Source: Tranzscheliella williamsii
Taxonomy: Eukaryota; Basidiomycota; Ustilaginomycetes; Ustilaginales; Ustilaginaceae
Assembly: GCA_023212725.1 (NCBI GenBank)
Contig: JALBYF010000002.1
Coordinates: 124,001-188,000, forward strand
DNA: 64,000 nucleotides
Direction: 5' to 3'
Shown here: positions 20,700-30,914 of the stretch, one piece after another
How positions within the stretch are numbered: the first letter of the stretch is position 1
How the letters are laid out: each line of letters starts with the position of its first letter
Translations under genes and position numbers: made by a program
The notes under the pieces: generated by a model
Told to the model about the DNA's origin: nothing
Database searches by the model: none
What the model saw: only the letters and a program-made list of their open reading frames with translations

Positions 20700-20913
20700 G
20701 CTAACAAGCGGTCTACAGGCTAAGGAGCGATCCACAGGCTAAGGAGCGATCCACAGGCTAAGGAGCGATCCACAGGCTAAGGAGCGATCCACAGGCTAAG
20801 GAGCGATCCACAGGCTAAGGAGCGATCCACAGGCTAAGGAGCGATCCACAGGCTAAGGAGCGATCCACAGGCTAAGGAGCGATCCACAGGCTAACGAGCG
20901 ATCCGATCCACAG
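20700..20913. repeat. 19-bp minisatellite, nine perfect copies plus degenerate ends
   Basis: The unit GCTAAGGAGCGATCCACAG is repeated head-to-tail without spacers, nine times perfectly from 20719 to 20889. It is preceded by a diverged copy (20700-20718, GCTAACAAGCGGTCTACAG) and followed by one with an internal GATCC duplication (20890-20913). The perfect core flanked by degenerate edge copies suggests recent expansion by slippage or unequal exchange. The lack of spacers rules out a CRISPR array. Confidence 0.97.
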
Positions 20914-21421
20914 ACTAACAAAGTGAAGCGGTTCGATGGGAGAATGGTGCATGCGGGCTGTTCTGCAGGAAAGAGCTTGGCGGTCTGTGCCAAGCGGGGC
21001 GCCAGCAGCAATACCGACGTGAGAGTAGGCTCGGCGAGTCTTATGCCATTGACACATGCGAGTGGACAGTCAGGCTAGCAAAGGCCTGCTCTCGACGCTG
21101 GCTGCCGAACCGTCCGTCTGCTCTGGCTCACGGTCACCAGCACGGCCACCACGGTCGGTCAACTGTGAGGTGATTCGGTGAGAAGAAAGTGCGCATTTCC
21201 TTTTCTTTTCTTTTTCTTATCGAGGTGCAATTCAGCTATGCAGTCGAAGGCTGTATCGCATGCGTACCTCACTGACGTCAGTCTGAGTTGCCATCCCCCC
21301 TCCGGTGACACCACACTTCTTCCCACCGAAAACCAGGACCGAGAACCAATGCAGAGCGAACCAACAGCGCAATCACTCTTAAGCGTTCCTCGCTGGTGGA
21401 AGACGAGAGGTTGCGTTGCCA

Positions 21422-21456
21422 CTTGGCTTGGCTTGGCTTGGCTCGGCTTGGCTCGG
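21422..21456. repeat. Pentanucleotide microsatellite (CTTGG/CTCGG)
   Basis: About seven consecutive 5-bp units read CTTGG with CTCGG variants. It lies in the intergenic region downstream of the glycosyltransferase gene. Confidence 0.8.
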
Positions 21457-21770
21457 TCCTGTCGAAATCGTAATCATAGCATGCATGCGAAGTCGAATCA
21501 ATGTAAATGTGAAGGTGAAATTCTCGGCCGGAAACCATCGTAATCTGTCCATCTGCGCCTCGGCGTTGTGAGAAAAGGCGCTGCCAGCATACGTTGACTG
21601 ACCGCCAAGCAACGCTGCAACGAACACAGCCCCCCGCAGCCCTCCTCGGCGACCGACCTCGGCGACCTCGGTGGCCTCCGCTCTGTAAAGTAGATCCAGT
21701 CGTTCGAACTATATCTATAGTAAGGTAACGCCAAACTGCCGGCGAGGACAGCACGGTCGGTGTCGTGGCA

Positions 21771-23306
21771 TTAGGCGCTGGGGGGGTTGTGGCAGCGGTG
21801 GCGAAGCTGAAAGTCGGCGATGCGCGGGGGGATCCAGCCGCTGATGCACTCCTTTTCGCCGTGGTAGGGCTCGCCGATGCGAACTGCATCCTGCAGTAGG
21901 TAGCAGTTGCCGGTGCTTGGTGTTGCGGCTGTCTGGGACCAGGTCCATGTGGTGCAGTCGCTGCGAGCCTGGCAGCGTTGCTGGCAGCTGTTGGCGTCGT
22001 CTGTCTTGCCAGCGGAGCGGGAGCCGCCTTGGCGGGGCTGCAGTGCTTGCCAGGCTGTGCGTCGGGGTGTCGAAGCGGCGAGGTCGGGCTGGGTGGCGTT
22101 GGTGACCGCCTGGGCGAGATCGCGCGGGAGGAGGTGGTCGAAGACGTCGGCGTAGAGGATGGTCTCGTTGGGCGGTTTGTGGCGGTCGAGTGTCTGCTGG
22201 ATCTGGAACATGGCGTGCGCCTCGTCCGGTTTGACGTGGTGGACGCTGAGCAGCGGCTCGCACCAGTTGTGCGCATCAAAGCTGATCTCGCGCGGGCGCT
22301 CCATCTGGAATCGCCGGCCCGAGGCGCCCAGCTCGTTGATCGGAGGTGTGGCCGACCTGCGCAGTGCGATGCTCAGCTCGGCGTCGCCGCAGCACGACTG
22401 GGCCACCTCGTCGTCGAAGCGCGCGGCGAATCGGCCCGGCGCGCCATACGTAGCGCGCATCAGCGCGCCCGAAATGATATAAGGACAGCCGCCGTTGGCA
22501 AACATCTCCTGGTTGCGCATCAGCATCATGGGGCAGCCGAAGATTTGCTGCTGCGAGCTGTCCTGGCGGCGGAGAAACTTGAAGAGCGAGGGCCAAAAGA
22601 CAAACACGTCCGCCTCGACGCCGATGTACCACTCGGCGTGTGGGTGGCGCTGGAATGCGTCCTCCCACATGTAGAGGAACTTGTACTTGTCCAGTTTCCA
22701 GCCGTCGGTGAAGCGGGTTGCACGCGGGTCGTCGCCGGTGGCGAGCAGGTCGTGGAGCACGTAGTACGGCTGGAAGTCGCGCTGAGCGCGGACGGCGGCG
22801 CTGACGTTGGCGAGGGCGTCGTGCACCGCAAAGCGGCCGACCTGCAGTGGTGCGTCCGAGTAGACCAGCCACGCGGGGCCGCGGCCGCCCGCGCCCGCCC
22901 CGTCGAGCGGTACGTCCAGCATCGCCGCCATGTCCAGCAGCTGCAGCGGCAGCCGCTCGTACAGGACCGACGTCCCCGTCTTGAGCACGATCACCGTTTC
23001 CCGCGCCACCCCCGCCAGCTCGGTCGGTAGCCCGCCCCCCGCCAGCCCCGACGCCAGCCCCCCTCCCGCCAGCCCCGACGCCAGCCGCGCATACCCGCCC
23101 GCAACCCGCGCCCTCACCGCGCCCCACCGCCCCCCTACCACCACCCCCTCCACCAGCAGCACCACCGCCACCACCAGCACCCCGCATACCGCCCCCCGCT
23201 TCCAGCTCCACCGCCCCCGCATCCCCCCACCCCTGTCGTGCCCCATGTCGACACGCATCGCCCCCCCCTCCGCGCCATCGTCCAGCTGGCTGTAGTGGAT
23301 GTCCAT
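21771..23306 (-). CDS. Type II membrane glycosyltransferase (GT31/fringe-like) with C-terminal PAN/apple-like domain
   Basis: The ATG at 23306 (MDIHYSQLDD) gives 511 aa. A short basic cytoplasmic tail precedes one transmembrane segment (about residues 38-58), the topology of Golgi transferases. A small stem contains two tandem copies of LASGLAGGG. The catalytic region has VIVLKTGTSVLYERLPLQLL, then DKYKFLYMWEDAF, then YIGVEADVFVFW, where EAD occupies the DXD-type metal site, and later CCGDAELSIALRRS; this order matches fungal GT31/fringe-like proteins. The last 70 residues hold paired cysteines (SCQQRCQARSDCTTWTW, NCYLLQDAVRIG, KECISGWIPP), like a PAN/apple module that could bind glycans or proteins. 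Donor and acceptor sugars are unknown. Confidence 0.78.
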   Translation of the reverse strand: MDIHYSQLDDGAEGGAMRVDMGHDRGGGMRGRWSWKRGAVCGVLVVAVVLLVEGVVVGGRWGAVRARVAGGYARLASGLAGGGLASGLAGGGLPTELAGVARETVIVLKTGTSVLYERLPLQLLDMAAMLDVPLDGAGAGGRGPAWLVYSDAPLQVGRFAVHDALANVSAAVRAQRDFQPYYVLHDLLATGDDPRATRFTDGWKLDKYKFLYMWEDAFQRHPHAEWYIGVEADVFVFWPSLFKFLRRQDSSQQQIFGCPMMLMRNQEMFANGGCPYIISGALMRATYGAPGRFAARFDDEVAQSCCGDAELSIALRRSATPPINELGASGRRFQMERPREISFDAHNWCEPLLSVHHVKPDEAHAMFQIQQTLDRHKPPNETILYADVFDHLLPRDLAQAVTNATQPDLAASTPRRTAWQALQPRQGGSRSAGKTDDANSCQQRCQARSDCTTWTWSQTAATPSTGNCYLLQDAVRIGEPYHGEKECISGWIPPRIADFQLRHRCHNPPSA

Positions 23307-23666
23307 CGCAGTCCTGTCCGCTGTGCGGTGGTGGTGGCAGCAAGCAGAGCCACGTCGCCGGCGCGCCTGCTCAAGTCTCGCTGGTGGGTGGGGCCAGCCC
23401 ACCTCGTTTCATTTCGGAGGTCACGGTCGGGCCCGCCCCCCTCTGCGCGCGGGCGGCCATCTTACCCCCCTTCCTCCCGCCGCCCGCGCAGCGGACAGCA
23501 CCTCGGTCGACAACAGGTTCGAAGTGAGACGGCCATGCCTCGGCGTCGGCCAATCCACACCCTGCGAGACGGAGCCCGAAATCACGCGGAGGCACGGAGG
23601 GCGTAAGTATGCATTACGGGGGCAGAGTACAGGGGGCGCGGGCCGTGGGGCGGCCTGGGCGGGTAT
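23307..23666. other. Intergenic, hexose transporter 3' end to glycosyltransferase promoter
   Basis: These 360 bp are GC-rich with no supported gene, terminator-like structure or repeat. They should hold the transporter 3' untranslated region and the glycosyltransferase promoter. Confidence 0.35.
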
Positions 23667-25364
23667 TTAGGCAGCGAAGGGGACGCGGTCCTGGATGTGC
23701 TTGTCGAGGCCGCGGTCGCGCACCCACCGCGCGCTGTTCCACGGCCGAACGCCCGAGGTATAGAGCACCTCGACATCCTCGAGCGAGAGCCCCTTGACCT
23801 CGGGAATCATAAAGTAGACGTAGAAGAACGAAAAGATAAGGATTGAGCCAAAGATGAGCATAATGTAGGGCCCGTACTGCGTTGCGATCTTGTTGGAGAA
23901 GTACGACAGGAGAAAGTTCCAGAGCCAGTTGGACGCCGAGCCGAGCGAGATCGCCTTGGCACGAATGTGCTGCGGATAGCTCTCCGACAGGTAGACCCAC
24001 GGGACCGGGCCAAAGGTGCAGCTGTAGACCATGAGATGCAGAATGGCAAACGTAATGAAGACGGCGCCGGCCTGATGCTGCGAGCTGGTGATCTGGTCCG
24101 CCGGTGTACCATCGGGCGCGGTCTTGAAGTGGCCGACAAAGGCGACGATGAAGGAGCAGGCGGCCTCGGCGAGCGAACCAATGAGGAGCGACTGCCGTCG
24201 GCCCAGCTTTTCAATGGAAATGATGGCGGGGACGGTAGCCACAAGCGACGCCGAGCCTAGGATGAATTGGATCTGGAACGGATTGAGCGGCAGCGCTAGG
24301 CGCGAACTGAGCAGAGGCAGGTAGTAGTAGTAAAAGTTCTGGCCGTTGAGCTGCTGGAGTGTCTGAAGCATCATTCCGTTGAACGTTCGCTTCCACATCT
24401 GATGCTCCTTGGAGAAGCAGAGCAGATACGAGCCGAGATAGCTGCGGCCAGCGAACGCTCTGTTCTCCTGGTCGATGCCTTCCTTCATTTCGGCGAGCTC
24501 GGCCTCCATCCACTTGTCGCCGCGAAGCTCGCCGTCGAACTGCCTCAACTCCACGTCGCGCATTTCGGCCATGATCTGACGAGCTCGGACCGAGTCGCCC
24601 TTCTGCAGAGCATATCGGGGGGATTCCGGAAGGAAGAACATGATACTGAGCATGAGAACCCCCCAAAGCAGCTGAAGACCGACGGGAATCTTCCAGGAGG
24701 CGGACGAGGTCTTGAAGTTCTGCGTCGCCCAGCCGATCGCATAGGAGACAAAGATGCCAAAGATGATCAGCAGCTGGTATCCGGTGACCATGGCACCTCG
24801 GATGTGCTTGGGGGCAGTCTCGCCAAGATAGAGCGGGCAGAGGCCAGAAAGAGCGCCGACGCCGAGACCGGCAAAGGCTCGACCGGCGGAGAATTGCTCC
24901 CAAGAATCGATGGTGGCGGTCTGAATGATGGCGCCAACAGTGAACCAACCGGCCCAAACCATCATCGACGGTTTGCGGCCGAAAAAGTCGGAAACGGGAG
25001 CCTGGAGCAGAGCACCGACAAAGGTACCAATGCTGAGCGAAGAGTTGATCAGCGACGTCTTGAAGTCGGGCAAAGCGCATCCGGTGGGGCCACAGTCGCC
25101 GGGTTCACCAAAAGCGAGGACAAAGGGACGCATGATGAAGCATCCACTGATGACACCAATGTCGTATCCGAAGAGGAAGCCGCCCGTGCAGATGGCGAGC
25201 GCCAGCATCTGAGCTCGCCGCGTCATCTTGGAGGGCGCTGGGGCGTCATAGCCGCGGATGAGGGCGAGATCGACATCTCCAGCGTGAATGACGTTCAGAT
25301 CCTTCTTTTCGCCGTTGGAGGCGAATTTCTCTTCCTGAGAAGATAGTGAAGATGCGTTCGGCAT
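23667..25364 (-). CDS. MFS hexose/sugar transporter
   Basis: The ATG at 25364 (MPNASSLSSQ) gives 565 aa; the longer frame begins with a TTG. Twelve transmembrane segments of the sugar porter family can be traced. Motifs are GGFLFGYDIGVISG in TM1, DFFGRKPSM in the loop 2-3 signature, GRAFAGLGVGALSGLCPLYLGE, PESPRYALQKG, LQQLNGQNFYYYY (the QQ-x-x-G-x-N sugar site), EKLGRRQSLL, VPWVYLSESYP, and PEVKGLSLEDVE, a variant of the usual PETKG. It most likely moves hexoses across the plasma membrane by proton symport or facilitated diffusion. A minus-strand TATA-like CTATATAG lies at 25563-25570. The secreted trehalase 18 kb away would supply glucose, a loose functional link. Confidence 0.93.
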   Translation of the reverse strand: MPNASSLSSQEEKFASNGEKKDLNVIHAGDVDLALIRGYDAPAPSKMTRRAQMLALAICTGGFLFGYDIGVISGCFIMRPFVLAFGEPGDCGPTGCALPDFKTSLINSSLSIGTFVGALLQAPVSDFFGRKPSMMVWAGWFTVGAIIQTATIDSWEQFSAGRAFAGLGVGALSGLCPLYLGETAPKHIRGAMVTGYQLLIIFGIFVSYAIGWATQNFKTSSASWKIPVGLQLLWGVLMLSIMFFLPESPRYALQKGDSVRARQIMAEMRDVELRQFDGELRGDKWMEAELAEMKEGIDQENRAFAGRSYLGSYLLCFSKEHQMWKRTFNGMMLQTLQQLNGQNFYYYYLPLLSSRLALPLNPFQIQFILGSASLVATVPAIISIEKLGRRQSLLIGSLAEAACSFIVAFVGHFKTAPDGTPADQITSSQHQAGAVFITFAILHLMVYSCTFGPVPWVYLSESYPQHIRAKAISLGSASNWLWNFLLSYFSNKIATQYGPYIMLIFGSILIFSFFYVYFMIPEVKGLSLEDVEVLYTSGVRPWNSARWVRDRGLDKHIQDRVPFAA

Positions 25365-28300
25365 CGCGACCCAAGCAAGCTCGCAGGCGTTGACTTGTGA
25401 CGGCAGCGAGGATGACTCTCGATGAACAGTCCGATGGGGTGGTATTGACGAGAGAAGACCACGCGGCGAAGACGGGGGCGAGGGTGAGGCCGGGCGGAAG
25501 AACAAGGTGATGGGTGAAAACAGACAAAGTGTGGACGACAGCCAAGGTGGGGCAAAGCACGACTATATAGCTGTTGTGAATCAAGCGCGGCGTAATGAAT
25601 GCGGGGCGGGCACGAGAAGGCAAGGCAGGACGGCTGCGTGTCGTACTACACTAGGCTGCCGAACCGTGGGGAAGGGTGGGCCCGATGAAGCGCAGAGGCC
25701 GAGGAACGCCTAGTTGGGAACACGACGAACGAGGCGTTCCACAATGTAACGTGGCCTGCCCCGTGACAGGCCAGATTACCGAGGAGGTAGAAGGACTGAA
25801 AAACAGGACAGGAGGCAAGAAGAGGTGAAGTGAGGCGAAATTGCCGAAGGGAGTCTCCACCAGGCGCACAGAGGCGTGGCAACGCTGCTATGCACCAATG
25901 ACGGCGCCGGGCGAAACGATGGGAACGACCGGCGAAGAAGATGAGTTGGATGCGAGCACGAAGGGATACGAGGGGAAGAGGCGTAGGGGTTCGGCAATCT
26001 CTAGCACGGTTGCAAAGGCGTGCAAGAGGAAACGAAACGAGGCTCAGCGAGTGAGGGGCAAAGAGCTCGCTTAGCGCCGCCATAGGGAGGAGGAGACTAA
26101 GGGGGGTGCGCTAAGAGGTCCAAGGAGATGCCTCCCTCTCTCTCCCGTTTTCTTGCTGGTCTCTGCCCGGCAGGAACTCATCAGAGACCACGCGGGGGCC
26201 CTGAATACCGAACTGAATACGGAGCGGAGGAGACCGCCGTTCGAGCGAGGCAGTGATGCAATAGGCTGCTCAGCCCTGGGTGGGACCAAGATGGAGAGAT
26301 GGCGAGGCGCCCCGCATGCACTCGAGGGGCTGTACTGCAGCGCGGGGCACCGAGCGCGTTGCGGGGCAGTTGAAACGAGCCGCATGAACTGGTCACCGCA
26401 CATACACATGACCGCAAAGATGCGGGGGCATAGGCGAGTACGATGTCGGCACTATGACTTGACTGGCAGACTGTGCTTCGGAGCTCGTCGGATATTTCTG
26501 GTGCTGTCTCCTGTCGCTATATTTCCTTTTTTCCTTTCGACTTGTCTCGAACCACTTTGACGATGGAATTACCTACTCCGACGATCGTCTAGACGGCCAA
26601 ACACCGCGACGACTGGCTCGCCACCCTTTTCCCTCACAGTATTCGCCTGCCCATCTAAGTTTGCAGAAGGAGAGGAGCGTGACGCAGCCAGTCTGTAAGC
26701 GTGGTGGCGATCCGCAGCGAGGCCCAACTGTCGGCCGACAACCAATTACGGCGAGATCACCGTGAAGCCAAGGCGACGCGTCGTCGTCACACTGAAAACC
26801 GTGCGCAAGGCAGTCGGAACAACGCAGTCGGCCAAGCGCGGAGAGCGAAAGGAAGCGCATAAGGTGGGGTGAGATCAGCGCCTCTCACAGCACCCGTAGA
26901 GATTGCCGGTCGCATCTCTCTGTGCACCACCAACCCCACCGACACCGAGCATCCAGACACTGCTTAGCCGAAGGCCGAGCAGTGCCGAGCAGCACGACCA
27001 ACCGTTTCGCGAACCGCATCAGCAAGTCCCCGGTCGCCGCCTTTCGTCCGCGAAGCCCGATCTTGAGTGCTTCCATCATACTCTTGCTCGCATGTCTATT
27101 CCTTTTGCAGCCCCATTGATCTGGCGTACTTTGAGATACAACAACTGTACGTACTGCTTTGTCGGCCGATCTAACGCTCGACACCACGCCCAATACCGAC
27201 ATCGCCATAGGAACGACAGCGGATGACATCCGTGACTTCATGATACAACCTCGCAGAGAGAGCGCTTTGATATCTGTATATATACAATTACTGCTGCGAC
27301 CTACCGTCGAACGGAAGATAGCAATTCCAGAGACCATAGTGTGATAGAAGCAAAGAGCCGTACGATATTGCTAGTCGGATATCTTCAAGTGGCGTGCCCA
27401 CTTGTCTCAAAAAAGGGTTCGCCTACCAAAACACATGGCGGAGACTTGGCACGAACAGTAACCAAGCCGGTCGTGACCCGTGGTCTATGTGCAGAACAAC
27501 GTGCTACTTTCTTGGCGGCCAACGACGCACACACCCGATTGATACGCGGCAAGAAAAAGACATGCATCGCCTAAGGGCCAGAAGAGGATCAGTTCGATTA
27601 AGGGCTGCAAGGTGCGTCGGGGTATATACGTGCTTGACGGGCCGATAGAGGACTGGAGTAGAGTGCTATCACACAGGATGTCACAAAGTACTATACAGAG
27701 CAAATGGAGGGCCGGTGGGATACTGTCAGTAGAGCACAATACACGATGTCGTAGCCCAGGTCGACGGGTTGACCTGCTTACTTTGCAATGCTCAGGCGTC
27801 GACACTGATCCTGCCGCTTCGGCCCAGAGCGAAGGACCACCGCTTCATGCCCCATCGGCGCAGGTACAGCACTCTGGGGATCAGAGTGTACTGATGCATT
27901 CGGTGATTCAGGTGGACGTTCGGCATGTTGGCGGTGAGACAAGATTTCTAGAGATCAGCTTGTGTTGGTGGTCAGGTCGAACGATGTCGATGCGAGGCGG
28001 TCCGCCGTTCTCACATACACTCGAAGGAAGCGCCTAAACAGGCCAGCCTTGACTAACCTACTCCTCGTTGCCACCGCCTTGCAACCCATGCAATTCATGA
28101 TTGTGACGTTGCTTTTCCTCGTGGTTGCCACGCTATGAGTGTGCCTCTACGTCATTGTGATGCGGTTGTTCAACTGGGCCCGATTCAGATCTCTCAATCT
28201 GACAACGGCGGATCGGCGATGGGACGCGCCCACCCAAATCCGACAGATCCGGTCACAAGCGGGGGAGACAGGCGCCCGACTCGCACCTTATGGCGAGGGC

Positions 28301-28524
28301 CATGGCGGAGATGGCAAGCTGGGAAGGTGGGGCTGAGCGCCGTATGCGCACGTTGGCCTCGAGCCGTCGACGCGGTCGCAGTTCCGTCTTGGCCGCTGAC
28401 GGGATCATGCTACTCGACGCTGCCTTGCCCGTGCCGCCCTCGTGCACGTACCAACGCTGGCGAGGCATACGCAGGAGCGCTATAAGCAGCCAGCGGTACG
28501 GCAGGCACTTTACTAACCGCCATA
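25365..28524. other. Long stretch without a supported gene
   Basis: These 3.16 kb separate the divergent transporter and methyltransferase genes. All ORFs are below about 155 codons, mutually overlapping, and show no recognisable domain. The first 250 bp are the transporter leader with its TATA-like box. I saw no tRNA B-box, no long inverted repeat and no transposase fragment. From about 27,100 to 28,100 the composition is more AT-rich than the flanking genes, which could reflect decayed or noncoding sequence. Confidence 0.4.
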
Positions 28525-29541
28525 ATGATTGCATCGTTGGGCAGAACGGCCGGTCCAGCTAGCTTTCGCCGCTGCTTTTCTGCGATGACTACAGCGGAGG
28601 TGCCAGTAGCCGCAGGCAAGGCTGCCGGTTCGGTTATTCACAAGGTGGCCCGGGGCGGGTTTGACGCGAGTGGGGGTTCGGGGCTCTACGACCGGGCACG
28701 GCCATCGTATCCGCCGCAGGCCATCTCGTCCATACTTGTGCAGGCAACGCGGGGGGCGGGCGCGCCGCTGCGAGTGGTGGAGCTAGGGGCAGGCACCGGC
28801 ATCGCATCGCGCATGCTGCTCGCCGCCGCTACCGAGCCCGCCGCCGACGGCACGCCGCCCCCCGGCCTCCACCGCTACACCGCCGTAGAACCGTCGGCAG
28901 GCATGCGCTCCCACTTCGACAACGTCATTCTCTCCGGCCCCAATTCGCTCGTCAGCCAGATGCGCGCCAACGGCCTCCTCTCCCCCAGCGTCCATGTCTC
29001 GGTCCAAGACGGCGTCTTTGAATCGTTCCAAGCAGGCTCGGACAACGACGTCGTCGTCATTGCCCAGGCATGGCACTGGTGCCAGCACTGGGACCAGGCC
29101 TTGCTCAACATCGCCCACGCCCTCCGGCCCGGCGGCATCCTGGCGCTCATCTGGAACCTCGAAGACCGCGACGCAGCACCCTGGGTCGCTCACATCAGAG
29201 ACCTCTACGAGCAGTTTGAAGACAACGCCCCGCAGTACAGGCACATGGCCTGGCACGCCATGTATGACACCCAGGCCTTGGCCGGCCACTTCACCACCCT
29301 ACCCCCATCCCACTTCCGGCGCGTCCTGCCTACAACCCTCCAGGGCGTCATCGACCGCGTCCTCTCCAAGTCGTACATCACGCTCCTGCCCAAGGAAAAG
29401 CAGGACCAGATCGCTCGCAACATCACCGACTATTTTGCCAACACCGACGACCAAACGCTCGGCAGAAAGTGGATCGACAAGGAGCAGGGCGTCTGGGAGT
29501 ACCCCTACCGAACCGACCTCTATCTTTTCCAGCGAAACTAG
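28525..29541 (+). CDS. SAM-dependent methyltransferase (class I, Methyltransf_11-like)
   Basis: The 338-aa protein starts at the ATG at 28525. The first 20 residues (ASLGRTAGPASFRRCF) are basic and hydroxylated and could be a mitochondrial presequence; a second ATG at 28585 would give a cytosolic form. Motif I for SAM binding is VVELGAGTGIASRM, followed by YTAVEPSAGM, then VVIAQAWHWCQHWDQAL and LRPGGILALIWNLED (motif III region). The tail YPYRTDLYLFQRN is typical of the small yeast and fungal methyltransferases related to trans-aconitate and drug-detoxifying enzymes. The substrate cannot be assigned. Confidence 0.85.
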   Translation: MIASLGRTAGPASFRRCFSAMTTAEVPVAAGKAAGSVIHKVARGGFDASGGSGLYDRARPSYPPQAISSILVQATRGAGAPLRVVELGAGTGIASRMLLAAATEPAADGTPPPGLHRYTAVEPSAGMRSHFDNVILSGPNSLVSQMRANGLLSPSVHVSVQDGVFESFQAGSDNDVVVIAQAWHWCQHWDQALLNIAHALRPGGILALIWNLEDRDAAPWVAHIRDLYEQFEDNAPQYRHMAWHAMYDTQALAGHFTTLPPSHFRRVLPTTLQGVIDRVLSKSYITLLPKEKQDQIARNITDYFANTDDQTLGRKWIDKEQGVWEYPYRTDLYLFQRN

Positions 29542-30914
29542 CCCTTCCTATCAAAGCAACACAGTTCTCCCTACCATAAACAAAACAACCACACCGGTAC
29601 GTGTGCCTCTCCTTCAAGACGCCGCGCAACGAGTAGGCAACACTCAATTCTATTCTGTATGGTCCGTAGGACGGAAGACGGGTGTTTCTGATCGATTTAG
29701 CGAGGCAATAAAGCTGTGAGAAGCGGCAGCGTCAAGGATCAGGGGGGGGAGAGGGAGGGCCTATTCGAGGCTCCAAAAGGTCATGTCTGTGGGGGAGATC
29801 TCGCCGGCTGCGCCGCCGAGGAGCACCTTGGCGTGCTGGGGAGCGGGGGGAAGCTGCGCTTCGCTGGGGCCGTAGTTGAAGGCCCAGAAGGCGTTTCCGT
29901 TGCTGCGGACGCGGATGGAGGGCACAACCCGCATCCTGTACTTATCCAGCGGTGTCGAGGGCCCGACAATGTCGATAATCAGCCCGAGCCGGCGCAGCGC
30001 AGCGTACCGGTTGAGGACGAGCGGCTAGTACGGCATGGAAGTCTCCTCGAACGAGCAGCATGGTCGTATGTTGGTGCCGCTGCCTAAACTGGAGGATGTG
30101 GTATAGGCGGAAGCGTAGCGCTTGGCGAACACGACAGTGCTTCTCAGCGATCAATGCGTATATATGACCCAGATCAATCGTTGAGCTCAGCGGAGCAGGT
30201 CCAGTGCATCAAGCCGACCTGGCCGCCGCTTCCTGGACAGTTGCATTGGAGAGAAGCGGAAACTGCATAGACATCTCTGAATCCGAAGCGTCGTACGCCA
30301 GGGAAACCTCGTCGAGGCGATTCGGGAAGCAGCTCGGCTAGGTTCTTCCTCGGTTCTCTTTTCGCCGTGTGGCGAGGGGATGGGCTGCTCGTCGGTAGCC
30401 GGCGCTTTGCTACATCTGAAGTGGAGCCAGTCGCTGTGCAGTCACCCCGCATTTCGGCAGTTGACCTGCTTGCTGGTTCCCATGCGGGAAGATACTTTGG
30501 CTCCTGCTTCTCCTTCTGCACCAAGCCGTTCCGCTTCCATGCTCATCCTCCGTCCTTTCCGTTGTGATGGCTTCACTTACGCAGGTATGTTAAGTTGTTC
30601 TGTTCCACCCACCATCGATATGTCTCCAGTTTCGGAATATCGGCGTAATGACGTGCAGGGCGCATGATGCAGGGATGCCGAGGTGGACCCTTTGAGCAGT
30701 CCGAAATCTTCGTTGGGATCGTGGAGCCTTTCTTCCACAGGCGCTTTTCGCCACCCACCATCTGCTGCTGAAGAGATCGCTTGGACGAGATCTAGCTGTT
30801 CTAGCGCCTGCGACATTGCTGCTAAGCCGTCTCGTTCTGCGTCCTGCCATCTGACCTACGTGGACGGACAGCCAGCTAGAGAAATCTGGCTTGGCCTGGG
30901 TAGCTTGATTAAAC
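29542..30914. promoter_or_regulatory. Intergenic between methyltransferase and NHA1, containing a gene relic
   Basis: This 1.37 kb stretch carries the methyltransferase 3' region and the Nha1 promoter. The only coding-like signal is a minus-strand relic at 29761-30060, listed separately. From 30,100 to 30,900 I see nothing else that can be supported. Confidence 0.4.
29761..30060 (-). pseudogene. Relic of a GH42-like beta-galactosidase C-terminus
   Basis: The minus-strand frame ending at the TAG at 29761-29763 reads as a plausible protein end for 87 codons. It includes LVLNRYAALRRLGL followed by IDIVGPSTPLDKYRM and VVPS, like a GH42 trimerisation domain, and then FWAFNYGP, KVLLGG and MTFWSLE, like the GH42 C-terminal beta domain. 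An in-frame TAG at 30025-30027 interrupts it; upstream, FEETSMPY continues the same frame. Between the two parts most of the trimerisation domain is missing, and no catalytic domain is present. I read it as an internally deleted, truncated relic. The family call rests on remembered motif order and is moderate at best. Confidence 0.42.

Larger units (their letters stand above)
20424..21770. other. Intergenic region with minisatellite and CTTGG repeat
   Basis: These 1.35 kb hold no supported gene. A 19-bp minisatellite occupies 20700-20913, and a pentanucleotide run (about seven CTTGG or CTCGG units) lies at about 21422-21456. Up to about 20630 the sequence is purine-rich, the leader of the minus-strand gene. 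ORFs here are short and unconvincing. Confidence 0.45.

Noticed and set aside
20700..20913. Possible CRISPR array
   Set aside because: The 19-bp units are directly adjacent with no spacers, and the genome is eukaryotic; it is a minisatellite.
20929..20940. GGTTCGAT as a tRNA B box
   Set aside because: No acceptor stem, A box or anticodon arm can be folded around it; other GGTTCGA occurrences lie inside coding sequence.
27612..28037. 141-codon plus-strand ORF in the gene-poor interval
   Set aside because: No motif, signal peptide or coherent composition is visible, and shorter competing ORFs overlap it.
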